64,000 bases of DNA from Planctomycetota bacterium. Lineage in GTDB: Bacteria; Planctomycetota; UBA1135; GCA-002686595. Each line of letters opens with the position of its first letter. Position 1 is the stretch's first letter. The stretch lies in the NCBI GenBank assembly GCA_016220085.1, contig JACRIN010000051.1, positions 1 to 64,000 of the forward strand. Direction: 5' to 3'. Below, piece by piece: positions 51,099 to 60,404 of this stretch. The notes below the pieces were generated by a model. The model had not been told where the DNA came from, did not search any database, and worked only from the letters and a program-made list of their open reading frames with translations. A program made the translations under genes and the position numbers.

Positions 51099-53462
51099 TC
51101 AGTTGTCGCCGAACGGCTTGAAGACGCGCGCCTTCTCCGAGTCGACCCACACCAGCGAGTGGAGGTCGCCTCCCGCACTCGCTTGGCCCGCGACCCAGAT
51201 CTTGCCGGAGCCGTGGATCAGCACGCGTGTCCCCCACTCGGCGCCGTTGTCGCCGACCGCGCCGTCCTTGATCAGGAACCCGGTGACGTTGTAGCTCGCG
51301 TGCAGGATCCCGCTCGCGTCGAAGCGCAACACGCAGACATCGGTGTCGAGGAAGCCGTTCTGCCGCTCGCCGCACGCGAGGATCGAATCGTCGTCGCGCA
51401 GGACGAGCGAAGTCAGCGCGCCGGTCAACCCGAACGCGTGCACGCCTTGGTTGTCGAGCAGCGGAAGCGGCAACGTGACGAGCCCGGTGCCGAACCACGG
51501 CTGCGACGGGCTGCCTGCGAAGTTCGTGTCGGGCGCGCCGTCGACGCCGAACCGCCACACGCACGGCTTGGTCACCTGCGACGAGCTCGCGGTGCGGTAC
51601 GAGCCCGCGACGACGATGCGCCCGGCGGAGTCGACCGCGATCGACTCGCCCTGGCCGTACACGCTCGCCTGGAACGTGCCGAAGTTCGACGCGAAGCCGC
51701 CGACGCCGAAGCTCCCGTCGAGCACGCCGTTCGCGCCGAAGCGCACGACCTTGACGTCGGTGCCGCTCGAACTCGCCGCGAGCTGCGCGCCGACGACCAG
51801 GATGCGATCCTGCGCGTCGAACCCGACCGCGACGCCGGTGTCCGCGGGCTTCGACGGATTGACCGCGTGCAGCGCGAAGCCGGTGCCGACGCCGAAGCTC
51901 GCGTCGAGCGCGAGCGCCGACGTGAACGCCCACACCGCGGTCTGCTGCGTGAAGATCGGCGGTGCGACGAAGAAGTTCGCCGTGCCGACGCCGCGCAGGC
52001 GGCCGACCGAATCGAAGCCGAGGTCCCAGATCACGTCCGAGCCGAGCCCGAGGTTCGCGAAGCTCGCGGTCTGCGCGACACCGCCGTTGGCGTCGAGGCT
52101 CCAGAGCACGAGTCCGCTCGACGCGAACGGCACGCCGATCGTGCCCGCGACGACGACCTCGCCCGCCGGTCCGATCGCGAGCGCGGTCGCTTCGACCGTC
52201 GCGCTGGCGCCGAAGCCCGCGATGCGGAGCTCGCCGCCGACGCCGAAGCCCGTGTCGAGCGTTCCGTCGGCGCGCAGGCGGATCACGAACGCATCGGAGT
52301 CGACGAGACCGGTCTGGATCGCGCCGGCGAGGTAGACGCGCTGCTGCGAGTCCTCCGCGACGTCGCGCACGAGCCATTCTTGGCCGCCGACGGGCTCGCG
52401 ATCGAAAACCGCGTCGACGAAGCCGCCGCCGGGGCCGAAGTACTGCGAGCTGAACGGATAGCTGCGCTCGGCGCTCGTGCCGCCTTTCGTCGCGCGCACG
52501 GTCAGCGTGTGCGCGCCGGCGGAACTGGAGAGCGGCGAGACGTAGCTGACGAGGTAGAAGCTGTTCGCGAGATCGCGGATCGACTGCCCGACCTCCTGGA
52601 ACTTCGGCACGAGCTCGTCGAAGTCCGTGGCGAACACCGAGCCGTCCTTGCCGATGCTCGACAGCGCCTGCTTGTCGATCTCGGTGCCGAGGCCGATGGT
52701 GAACGCTTGATAGCGCGGTTGGCCGCCGCTTAGCGCGCCGAGCTGATTCAACACGCTCTGCAGCGTCGTCGTGCCCGCGGTGTCGCGCCCGTCGGTGAAC
52801 GTCACCAGCGCGAGCGAGCGATAGTCGACGCCGGCGGCTTGCGCGTCGAAGTCCGCTTGGTCGAGCGACTGCAACGCGGACAACGCGGCGCCGTAGAGGT
52901 TGGTGGACGCGGAGAGCGGCGGCTCGTCGTGCAAGTGCGCGAGCGCGGCGAGCAACGCGGTCTTGTCGTTGGAGTAGTCGGTGAGCTCGTGCAACTGCGT
53001 AGAGCCGTCGAACCACGAGATCGCGACGAACGACTCCGGCGCGGTCGTGACCAGGCTGACGTACTCGATCGCGGCGTCGAGCTCGGCTTGCTTGCCCTTC
53101 GGCGACGCGAGGATCGAGCCCGAGCGGTCGAGCAACAGGTGCGAGAACGAGCGGAAGACCTCGGGCTTCGGCAGCAGACGCTGTTGGCTCTCGAGCCCCG
53201 AAACCGGATTGCCGTCCTCTAGCAACGTGAAGTCCGTCGCGACCAGATTCGCCATCGGCGCGTCGTCCTCGGCGAGCACGCGCAAGAGCACCGACACCAC
53301 GCCCGGCAAGTCGACGCGCGGCACGGTGTCGACCGCGAGGATCTCGCCGACCTGCGTGCTCGGCGGATCGACCACGCCGGTCCCCGGTCCGCCACCGCCA
53401 CAGCTCGCAACCCACGCGAGCCCGAATCCCAAGCTCCATCGCCCCATCCCGATCCACGACAT
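51099..53462 (-). CDS. Lipoprotein with von Willebrand A and delta-60 repeat domains
   Basis: A 787-residue lipoprotein. The signal sequence ends in WVASC, followed by a Gly-rich tether. After a ~75-residue beta domain comes a von Willebrand A domain (about 90-290): LLLDRSGSILASPKGK is its DxSxS MIDAS, with LVTFTDGRDT as the later metal loop. The C-terminal half consists of delta-60 repeats (DUF5122-like), e.g. GVLDGSFGVGG, then IAVDSAGRIVVAGSY and LDTGFGVGGELRI, which form a propeller-like domain. The ATG at 53462 directly precedes the signal sequence. Calcium/magnesium-dependent binding at the cell surface is inferred. No neighbouring partner is apparent. Confidence 0.84.
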   Translation of the reverse strand: MSWIGMGRWSLGFGLAWVASCGGGGPGTGVVDPPSTQVGEILAVDTVPRVDLPGVVSVLLRVLAEDDAPMANLVATDFTLLEDGNPVSGLESQQRLLPKPEVFRSFSHLLLDRSGSILASPKGKQAELDAAIEYVSLVTTAPESFVAISWFDGSTQLHELTDYSNDKTALLAALAHLHDEPPLSASTNLYGAALSALQSLDQADFDAQAAGVDYRSLALVTFTDGRDTAGTTTLQSVLNQLGALSGGQPRYQAFTIGLGTEIDKQALSSIGKDGSVFATDFDELVPKFQEVGQSIRDLANSFYLVSYVSPLSSSAGAHTLTVRATKGGTSAERSYPFSSQYFGPGGGFVDAVFDREPVGGQEWLVRDVAEDSQQRVYLAGAIQTGLVDSDAFVIRLRADGTLDTGFGVGGELRIAGFGASATVEATALAIGPAGEVVVAGTIGVPFASSGLVLWSLDANGGVAQTASFANLGLGSDVIWDLGFDSVGRLRGVGTANFFVAPPIFTQQTAVWAFTSALALDASFGVGTGFALHAVNPSKPADTGVAVGFDAQDRILVVGAQLAASSSGTDVKVVRFGANGVLDGSFGVGGFASNFGTFQASVYGQGESIAVDSAGRIVVAGSYRTASSSQVTKPCVWRFGVDGAPDTNFAGSPSQPWFGTGLVTLPLPLLDNQGVHAFGLTGALTSLVLRDDDSILACGERQNGFLDTDVCVLRFDASGILHASYNVTGFLIKDGAVGDNGAEWGTRVLIHGSGKIWVAGQASAGGDLHSLVWVDSEKARVFKPFGDN

Positions 53463-53704
53463 CGCGACAACCCTCGGCACGCCGCCCGCTCGCGGATGGA
53501 CCACGTGTCACGACCCGCTCCCGCGTAGCGTACGCGTCGCGGCGGCGCCTTCAACTGTCGCGAGCGAGCGCTCGCCGTCGCGAGCGCTCGCTCGACCGCC
53601 GTTCGGCGCCGCGGAGTGAGTTCCGAACGCCGACCGACGCGCCGCGCGGAGCCTGACGCATCTCGGACAGACGCCGCGCGGTGCGTCGGGCAAGATCTCG
53701 GTCC

Positions 53705-54823
53705 ATGGAAGCCAACGGATCGCGTGCAAGTCGTCGGGAGTTCCTCTGGAGCGGCGCCGGGCTCGGCGCGCTCGCGCTCGGAGCGTGCGCGGGAGCGCGC
53801 GGCGAGCGGCCGAAGTCGCTGAAAGTGCTCGTCCTCGGCGGGACACGCTTCATCGGGCCGCACATCGTCGAGGCGGCGCTCGCGCGCGGACACCAGGTGA
53901 CGCTCTTCAACCGCGGCCAGACCAATCCCGAGCTCTTCCCCGAATGCGAAAAGCTGCGCGGCGACCGCGACGGCGACATGAGCGCGCTCGAAGGTCGGCG
54001 CTGGGACGCGGTGCTCGACACGTGGACCGACATGCCGCGGCACGTGCGCTCGGCCGCGACGCTGCTCGGGCCCGCGGTCGGCCAATACCTCTTCGTTTCC
54101 TCGCTCAACGCCGTCGCCGATCTCTCGAAGGCGAACCTCGACGAGACCGCGGAGACGACACCGCTCGATCCGAAGGACGAGGACGATGCGTCGGCCGAGC
54201 TCTTCGGCGGACGCAAAGCGCGCTGCGAGAAGCTGCTCGCCGAGATCTGCCCGAAGCGCTACACGATCGTCCGGCCCGGACTGATCGTCGGTCCGCGCGA
54301 CGGGTCCGATCGCTTCACGTATTGGCCGGTGCGCGTCGCGCGCGGCGGCGAGGTGCTCGCGCCGGGCTCGGGCGACGATCCGACGCAGTTCATCGACGCG
54401 CGCGATCTCGGCGAGTTCCTGGTCAGGCTGGTCGAGCAGCGCACGTTCGGGCTCCTCCACGTCGTCGGGCCGGAGCGCGAGCTCGTGATGCGCGAGCTGC
54501 TCGAGACCTGCGTGCGCGCCACCGGGAGCGACGCGCGGCTCACCTGGGTCGACACCGCGTTCCTGTTCGAACAAGGCGTCTCGCCGTGGACCGACCTGCC
54601 GGCGTGGTTGCCGAGCGTCGAGCCCGGGCACGCGTACTGGACGTTGAACGTGTCGAAAGCGATCCACGCGGGTCTGCGCTTTCGTCCGCTCGAGGTCACG
54701 GTGCGCGACACGCTCGCGTGGTGGAATTCGCTGCCGGAGGACCGACGCGCGACGCAGAAGCGCGGGCTCAGCCCCGAGCGCGAGCGCGAGGTGCTCGCCG
54801 CGTGGCACGCACGATCGAGCTGA
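53705..54823 (+). CDS. Tat-exported NAD-dependent epimerase/dehydratase-fold protein
   Basis: A 372-residue protein. The N-terminus carries a twin-arginine signal, SRREFLWSGAGLGALALGACAG, in which ALGAC could also be a lipobox. The mature part is an extended short-chain dehydrogenase fold: VLVLGGTRFIGPHIVEAAL for NAD binding, then YLFVSSLNAVAD, IVRPGLIVGPRDGSDRF and FIDARDLGEFLV. The order matches NAD-dependent epimerase/reductase-like proteins that are often Tat-exported. The usual YxxxK pair is not clear (RKARCEKLL occupies the position), so catalysis is uncertain. It converges with the TonB-receptor gene 36 bases away. Confidence 0.84.
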   Translation: MEANGSRASRREFLWSGAGLGALALGACAGARGERPKSLKVLVLGGTRFIGPHIVEAALARGHQVTLFNRGQTNPELFPECEKLRGDRDGDMSALEGRRWDAVLDTWTDMPRHVRSAATLLGPAVGQYLFVSSLNAVADLSKANLDETAETTPLDPKDEDDASAELFGGRKARCEKLLAEICPKRYTIVRPGLIVGPRDGSDRFTYWPVRVARGGEVLAPGSGDDPTQFIDARDLGEFLVRLVEQRTFGLLHVVGPERELVMRELLETCVRATGSDARLTWVDTAFLFEQGVSPWTDLPAWLPSVEPGHAYWTLNVSKAIHAGLRFRPLEVTVRDTLAWWNSLPEDRRATQKRGLSPEREREVLAAWHARSS

Positions 54824-54859
54824 CGTCGCGCCGCGCTCTGCCGGACGATGCCCGCGCGG

Positions 54860-56857
54860 TCAGAAACTCCACGTCGTCCGGACGTAGAACGCCGAGCGCA
54901 TCTCGTTCGACGCGTTGAAGTAGCCGTCGCCGAACTCGGGCTCGCCGTCGTGCAGCACGTTCTGCACGCCGAGCGTGACGCTGCCGTGGCGTCCGAGTTT
55001 GCGGTGCACGTTGGCGTCGAGCCTCCAATAGTCGGGCACGGCACCCAACTCGACGTCCTCGACGCGCCAGAGCAATGCGTCGCAGCGCCAGAGCTCGTCG
55101 AAGTCGTGCTGCACGCGCAGCGACCATTGAGTCTCGGGGTGCGTGATTTCGTCGTCCTCGACGACCGGCGATAGCGCGCCGTCCGGATCGATGTCGATTT
55201 CCTGCGACGTCCAGGTGAGCGTGAGGAGCGTGTCGTCGCTGGCGATCCAATCGATGTGCGCTTCGACACCGAAGCCCTCGGCCTCGGGCGCGTTCGTCGA
55301 GACGAGCGGCACGATCACGTCGGTTCCGGAGACGTACGGTGCGCCGGGCTCGAAAAGGATCAAGTCGTGGTACCGGTCGAAGTGCACGGCGAAGTCGCAC
55401 TCGAGCCGCTCGGTCGGTCGCACCCGCCAGCCGAGCTCGATCGCGTCGACCGTCTCCGGCTCGACGTCGCGGTCGCCGAAGATGGTCACGTACTGATTGG
55501 GCATGCCCGGCACGATCGCTTGGACGAGTTCGACGTCCTGTGCGGCCTGCGACGGTGTGGCGACGGCTCGCGAGACCGAGCACCACCAACTCTGACGCTC
55601 GCTCGGGGAGAACAGCAGTCGCGCGCTCGGCTGCAGATTCGAGCCGGTCGAATCTTCGTGCTCCGCTTTCGTGCCGAGCGTCAGGGACCAGCGATCGGGC
55701 ACCAAAGTCACTTCGTCCTGGAGGAACGCGCCGAAGAGGACGTCCGTGCGTTGATTGTCGCGCCAGGCGACGACGAAGGTGTCTTCGGTGTCGCTGTGCG
55801 ACGCGCGCGTCGAGGCGCCCCAGGTCACTGCGTGGCTCGCGCCGAGCGGCAGATGGCGCTCAAACTCGAGCCCCAACGTGCTGCGTTCCTCGACGAAGAA
55901 CGAATGGTCGCGCCGGTAGTGATCGACGTAGCCTTGGATCGCGAGCGCGTCTCCCTCGCCGAACGTGCGCTGCCAACGCGACTGCAACGTCGCGCCGTCG
56001 ACGTCGGCGTGATCGGTCGCGGTCGATACGTATTGCGGCGGCGGCGCGGCGGCCGTCAGCGCGCCATCGACTCGTCCCGCATAACCGCCACCTTGGAGCG
56101 TCCACGTGTCGCGGTCGTTTGCTCGGAAATCGCCGCGGAACCCGACGCTCGCGAGCGACCAGTCGTCTTCGCCGTCGCCGCCCGCGGGGTCACCGGTCGG
56201 TCCACGATCGGTCCAGCGGCCCCACGCTCGCCACGCACCGTTCTCGGCGCTCGCTCCGTGACGCGCGTATCCGAGCACGCGATCGAGATCACCGAGCGTC
56301 ATCGTCACGAGTCCGCCGACGGTGTCCTCGGCGCGCTTGGTGATCACGTTGACGATGCCGTTGACCGCGTTCGCGCCCCACAACGCGCCGCCGGGTCCAC
56401 GGATGACCTCGATGCGCTCGATCTCCTCGAGCGGCATGTCCGCCGTGTCCCACAGCGTGCCGGAGAAGAGCGGCGTGTAGATGCTGCGCCCGTCGACGAG
56501 CACGAGGATCTTGTTCGCGAACTGGCCGTTGAACCCGCGAATGCTGACCGCCCAACGATTCGAGTCGAGCCGAGCGACATCGACTCCGGGAGCGAGGCGC
56601 AAGACTTCGGCGAGCGACGTCGCGCCGGAGCGCTCGATGTCCTGCGCGGTGATCACGTGAACGGCGGCCGCCGTTCGGGCGAGCGTCTGCTCGTGCTTCG
56701 ACGCGGACGTGACGACGACGTCGAGTTGGAGCAAGTCCTCGAGCGAAAGCTCGGTGAGGTCGGCGCCGGAATCCTCGACGTCTTGTGCGAGCGCGGACGG
56801 AAGCGCGCACGACCCGAGGATCGACGCGAGCGCGAATCGAGTGAAGGTGGACGGCAC
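54860..56857 (-). CDS. TonB-dependent outer membrane receptor
   Basis: A 665-residue outer-membrane receptor. A signal peptide (FALASILGSCALPSALAQ) is followed by a short DLTELSLEDLLQLDVVVTSA segment, which serves as the TonB box/plug entry, then a plug domain (about 50-165) with TAAAVHVITAQDIERSGATS, LRLAPGVDVAR and EEIERIEVIRGPGGALWGANA. A beta-barrel follows to the aromatic C-terminus FYVRTTWSF, so the protein is complete. Similar receptors import siderophores, cobalamin or oligosaccharides; the ligand is unknown. The start is a GTG without a good Shine-Dalgarno. The 360-nt leader contains several palindromes that may regulate it. Confidence 0.92.
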   Translation of the reverse strand: MPSTFTRFALASILGSCALPSALAQDVEDSGADLTELSLEDLLQLDVVVTSASKHEQTLARTAAAVHVITAQDIERSGATSLAEVLRLAPGVDVARLDSNRWAVSIRGFNGQFANKILVLVDGRSIYTPLFSGTLWDTADMPLEEIERIEVIRGPGGALWGANAVNGIVNVITKRAEDTVGGLVTMTLGDLDRVLGYARHGASAENGAWRAWGRWTDRGPTGDPAGGDGEDDWSLASVGFRGDFRANDRDTWTLQGGGYAGRVDGALTAAAPPPQYVSTATDHADVDGATLQSRWQRTFGEGDALAIQGYVDHYRRDHSFFVEERSTLGLEFERHLPLGASHAVTWGASTRASHSDTEDTFVVAWRDNQRTDVLFGAFLQDEVTLVPDRWSLTLGTKAEHEDSTGSNLQPSARLLFSPSERQSWWCSVSRAVATPSQAAQDVELVQAIVPGMPNQYVTIFGDRDVEPETVDAIELGWRVRPTERLECDFAVHFDRYHDLILFEPGAPYVSGTDVIVPLVSTNAPEAEGFGVEAHIDWIASDDTLLTLTWTSQEIDIDPDGALSPVVEDDEITHPETQWSLRVQHDFDELWRCDALLWRVEDVELGAVPDYWRLDANVHRKLGRHGSVTLGVQNVLHDGEPEFGDGYFNASNEMRSAFYVRTTWSF

Positions 56858-57218
56858 GGCGGAGGGCGGTCGCGACGGGGAAGTCGCGCGGCGGACTTCC
56901 GAGATCGGCCGACGGAGGCTGGAGACTTGCGGCTGCCCGCGGGGCCCTGGGGCCGAACGGCGTCCGGGCTCGCTCCAGACGGGATCAGCCCCCCCAGCGG
57001 CGGGCCGTAGGACGGCCTTTCCCCGGGGGAGCCGGCGAGATCTCGCCGCGCCCCCGCGCCCGCTTTCTCTACGCGCGGAGCAGAATGCCGTCCGGCGGGT
57101 CGGGCGAAGGCTGTTGAACCGACTCGACCGCCGCGGGCGATTCGCGCTTGCGCTCGCGCACTCTCCGGCCTGGCTCGCGAGCGCACAGCATCATCGGTTC
57201 GGTATCGGAAGGGCAACC
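56858..57218. promoter_or_regulatory. Palindrome-rich divergent region
   Basis: This 361-nt region between the TonB receptor and the FG-GAP gene contains a perfect 16-bp palindrome CGGCGAGATCTCGCCG (57033-57048), a hairpin GGCCGT-agg-ACGGCC (57003-57017) and CCCCGGGG (57021-57028). The clustering suggests operators or a structured leader. I could not fit a known riboswitch class. Confidence 0.4.
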
Positions 57219-58484
57219 ATGGACTCCATCCGTTCACGCACAAGCTCGCGCGTCGTCGCGATGTCGTTCTGTGCGGCCGCGTTCGCGCAGACCGAGGTCA
57301 AGACGCTCGCCGGCCTCGCTGCCGGAGACAGCTTCGGTTGGTCGGTCGCGAACGTCGGCGTCGTCGACGGTGACGCGATCGACGATTTCGCGGTCGGCGC
57401 GCCGTACTCGGACGTCAACGGCACCGATTCGGGCCAAGTGCTCGTCTGCTCGGGCCGCACGACGGGGTGATCCACTCGTGGGCGGGCCTGGGCGCGCAGG
57501 ACTACTTCGGCTACGCGCTCGCCGCCGCCGGTGACGTCGACGTCGATGGAGTCCCCGACGTCGTCGTGGGCGCGCCCGAGTCCAGCGAACTGTACGAGTT
57601 CGGCGGCTCCGTCGCCGGCCCCGGCTACGTGCAAGTGATCTCCGGGCTGTCCGGTGTCGTGATCCACCACGTCGCGGGTCCCGCCGCGGACACCGCGCTC
57701 GGCGAAGCCGTCGACGGCGGCGAGGACGTCGACGGCGACAGTGTGCCGGACGTGATCGCAGGCGGTCCGCAGAAGCCCACCGGCGGCACGTGGACGAACT
57801 CGTGCGCGTTGGTCATCAGCGGCGCGACCGGAGCGACCATCTGCTTGCACACGGGAGACTGGCAGTTCGGCGATTCGTGCGCGCTGCTCGGCGACGTCGA
57901 TGGCGACGGCCGAAGCGACTATGCGATCGGGAAACCGAACGACGGCAATCAATCGACGCCGGGCGGGTTCGTCTACGCGTGTTCGGGCCAGACCGGTGCA
58001 TTGCTCTGGCAGCGCGCGGGTATCCCGTCCGGCGAGCAGCTCGGGTGGTCGATGCGGGCGAGCGCCGACGACGTACTGCAAGGCGAAACTGAACAGCCTC
58101 GGCTGCGTGCCCAACATCGCGAGCGTCGGCACTCCGAGCGTTTCGAGCGGTCAGCCCTTCCGCATCAAGGCCTTCCAGGTCCTCAACAACAGGAACGGCT
58201 TGCTCTTCTACGCGTTCACGCCGCAGAGCGCGCCGTTCCAGGGCGGACGGCTCTGCATGAAGCTCCCGATCACGCGCTGCAACGTCTTGAACTCCGGCGG
58301 CAATCCGCCGCCGAACGACTGCTCGGGTTCGTTCTCTCTCGACTTCAACGACCGCATCCGCCTCGGAGTCGATCCCGCGCTGGTCGCTGGGGAGGAGATC
58401 TTCGCTCAGTATTGGTCGCGCGATCCGTTGGACCCGTTCACCACCAGCCTGACCGACGCGCTCGCGTTCTTCATCGAGCCGTAG
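57219..58484 (+). pseudogene. Frameshifted secreted FG-GAP repeat protein
   Basis: One gene split over three frames. The first piece (57219-57470) has a start after GGAAGGG and FG-GAP sequence (GDSFGWSVANVGVVDGDAID; SGQVLVCSGRT); a single-base shift near 57465 moves to the second piece (57467 to about 58075), with IHSWAGLGAQDYFGYALAAA and DVDVDGVPDVVVG; a second shift near 58075 leads to the third, YCKAKLNSLGCVPNI to the end. The third piece is a C-terminal module also found on the propeller protein at 7706. Fewer FG-GAP repeats than usual separate the ends, so an internal deletion is likely too. Two sequencing errors could mimic the shifts. Confidence 0.75.
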
Positions 58485-58651
58485 AGCTTCGACCTCATCC
58501 CTGCGGACGGATCCGGCGGCGCCGCGTCCGCTCGCAGCTTCGGCCGCGCCACCACCGCGCAGTCACGGGGAGCGCACGAGTGGTTGGCGGAGGTGCACCC
58601 GCGCCGGCGACACCGTGACGCGACGAGCGTCGTGTACGATCCGCGCCTCGC

Positions 58652-60355
58652 ATGGGCGCGCGGACGATCGAGCAAGTGCTCCAAGAGCGCTTCGGGCACT
58701 CCGAGCTGCGCGGGCCGCAGCGCGAGGTGATCGACGCGGTGCTCGCGGGCCGCGACGTGCTGCTGACGATGCCGACCGGCGGCGGGAAGTCGCTCTGCTA
58801 TCAGCTCCCCGCGCTCTTGGTCGACGGGTTGACGTTGGTGATCAGCCCGTTGATCGCTCTGATGCAGGATCAAGTCGACGCGCTGACGAGGAAGGGCGTG
58901 CGCGCGGCGTTCGTCAACTCGTCGCTCGACGCGCCGCAGCGTCGTGAGCGGTTGCAGCGCGCCGCGGACGGCAAGCTCGAGCTCCTGTACGTCACGCCCG
59001 AGCGCTTCCGCAGCGCGGACTTCCAGGAGGCGTTGCCGAAGCTCCGCATCGCGCGACTCGCGGTCGACGAAGCGCACTGCGTCAGTCAATGGGGCCACGA
59101 TTTTCGGCCCGACTACTCGCAGCTCGCGACCTACCGCGCGCGCCTCGGGAATCCGCCGACGCTTGCGCTGACGGCGACGGCGACCACGCGCGTCGCAGAG
59201 GACATCGTGAGCATGCTCGGCCTGCGCGACCCGTTGATCGTGCGTCTGGGCATCGAGCGGCCCGAGCTCTTCCTCGCCGCGACGCGCGTGGTCTTCGCGG
59301 AGGAGAAGCTCCCACTGCTCGCCGAACGCGTGCGCGCGCAGGACGGCGCCGGAATCGTCTATTCGACGCTGATCCGCGATCTCGAGGAGCTCCACGTCGA
59401 GCTCAAGCGCGCCGGCATCGAGAGTCTCGTCTACCACGGCAAGCTCTCGCCCGAGGAGCGCCGGCGCGCGCAACGGCGTTTCCTCGAGAGCGAGCGCGAC
59501 GTCGTGCTCGCGACCAACGCGTTCGGCATGGGCGTCGACAAGCCCGACATCCGCTTCGTGCTGCACGCGCAAGTGCCGCGGACGTTGGAGCAGTGGACGC
59601 AAGAGGTCGGCCGCGCGGGTCGCGACGGCAAGCCGTCGTGGTGCGAGGTGCTCTACTTCGAGGAGGATCTCGCGATCCAGCAAGGCTTCGTCGAGTGGGC
59701 GAATCCGTCGCTCGAGTACTTGATGCACGTCTACGAGACTTTGCGCGGCTGGGGCGAGCGTGTCGCGACCAAGGAGCTCGACGACCTGCGCGACGAGCTC
59801 CTGGTGAAGAACCGCGCCGACAACCGCGTGTCGATCTGCTTGAAGTGGCTCGAGGTGCTCGGCGTCACCGACGGCGCGTTCGAGAGCCACGATCTACGCG
59901 TCGTGCGCGAGCTCGATCCCGCCGAGCTCCCGAACGCGGTCGGCAGCGACGCGAAACGCCGCGCCGATCTCGAAGGCTTGCTCGCGATGGCCCGCTTCGC
60001 CGGCGGCCACGAAGAGTGCCGCCGCGTGGCGATCGCTCGGCACTTCGATCTCGCGGCGCCCGCGCCCCCGTGCGGCGCCTGCGACGTCTGCACCGACGCC
60101 GACGCGTGGCGCGCGGCCCACATGTCTGCGCGCACGAGCCTGCCTCTCGGCGACACGAGCGACGCCGCGTGGCGCCGCGGCGACTGGGTGCGCGTCGACG
60201 GACGACACCTCGGTCAGGTGGTCACGGTCGAAGGCGAGGGCCGTCGCGTGCGAATCGTCGTGGAGAGCTCGTCGGACGGCGTGCGCCGCACGCTCGACCC
60301 GCGCCGCGCGCGGATCGAGCGCATCCCGAGCGCCCCGCACGACCGTCGAAGCTGA
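58652..60355 (+). CDS. recQ: RecQ-family ATP-dependent DNA helicase
   Basis: A 567-residue 3'-5' helicase. The N-terminus FGHSELRGPQREVIDAVLAG is the family's motif 0, followed by Walker A MPTGGGKSLCYQLPAL, the DEAH box VDEAHCVSQWGHDFRPDY, the motif III region ALTATAT, the Ia/IV region VYHGKLSPEER and motif VI QEVGRAGRDG. The RQC zinc site is complete (CRRVAIARHF then CGACDVC). There is no HRDC domain; instead the last ~60 residues (RGDWVRVDGRHLGQVVTVEG) form a KOW/DUF3553-like module. It stands alone and converges with the next gene. Confidence 0.93.
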   Translation: MGARTIEQVLQERFGHSELRGPQREVIDAVLAGRDVLLTMPTGGGKSLCYQLPALLVDGLTLVISPLIALMQDQVDALTRKGVRAAFVNSSLDAPQRRERLQRAADGKLELLYVTPERFRSADFQEALPKLRIARLAVDEAHCVSQWGHDFRPDYSQLATYRARLGNPPTLALTATATTRVAEDIVSMLGLRDPLIVRLGIERPELFLAATRVVFAEEKLPLLAERVRAQDGAGIVYSTLIRDLEELHVELKRAGIESLVYHGKLSPEERRRAQRRFLESERDVVLATNAFGMGVDKPDIRFVLHAQVPRTLEQWTQEVGRAGRDGKPSWCEVLYFEEDLAIQQGFVEWANPSLEYLMHVYETLRGWGERVATKELDDLRDELLVKNRADNRVSICLKWLEVLGVTDGAFESHDLRVVRELDPAELPNAVGSDAKRRADLEGLLAMARFAGGHEECRRVAIARHFDLAAPAPPCGACDVCTDADAWRAAHMSARTSLPLGDTSDAAWRRGDWVRVDGRHLGQVVTVEGEGRRVRIVVESSSDGVRRTLDPRRARIERIPSAPHDRRS

Positions 60356-60366
60356 CGCACGGTCGA

Positions 60367-60404
60367 CGCGTCGCGAACCGAGCGACGCGATCCCCGATCG
60401 CGTC
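60367..60404. terminator. Two overlapping hairpins between convergent genes
   Basis: Stem one is cgcgtcgc/gcgacgcg (60367-60389, 7-nt loop); stem two is gacgcgat/atcgcgtc (60384-60404, 5-nt loop). They share bases and cannot form together. They fill the 47-nt gap between the recQ and phosphatase stops and could terminate transcription from both sides. Confidence 0.45.

Noticed and set aside
56880-57060. Possible cobalamin riboswitch upstream of the TonB receptor
   Set aside because: A B12-box-like string (gctggagacttgcggc) occurs, but on the plus strand, away from the receptor's direction, and the rest of the core could not be fitted on either strand.
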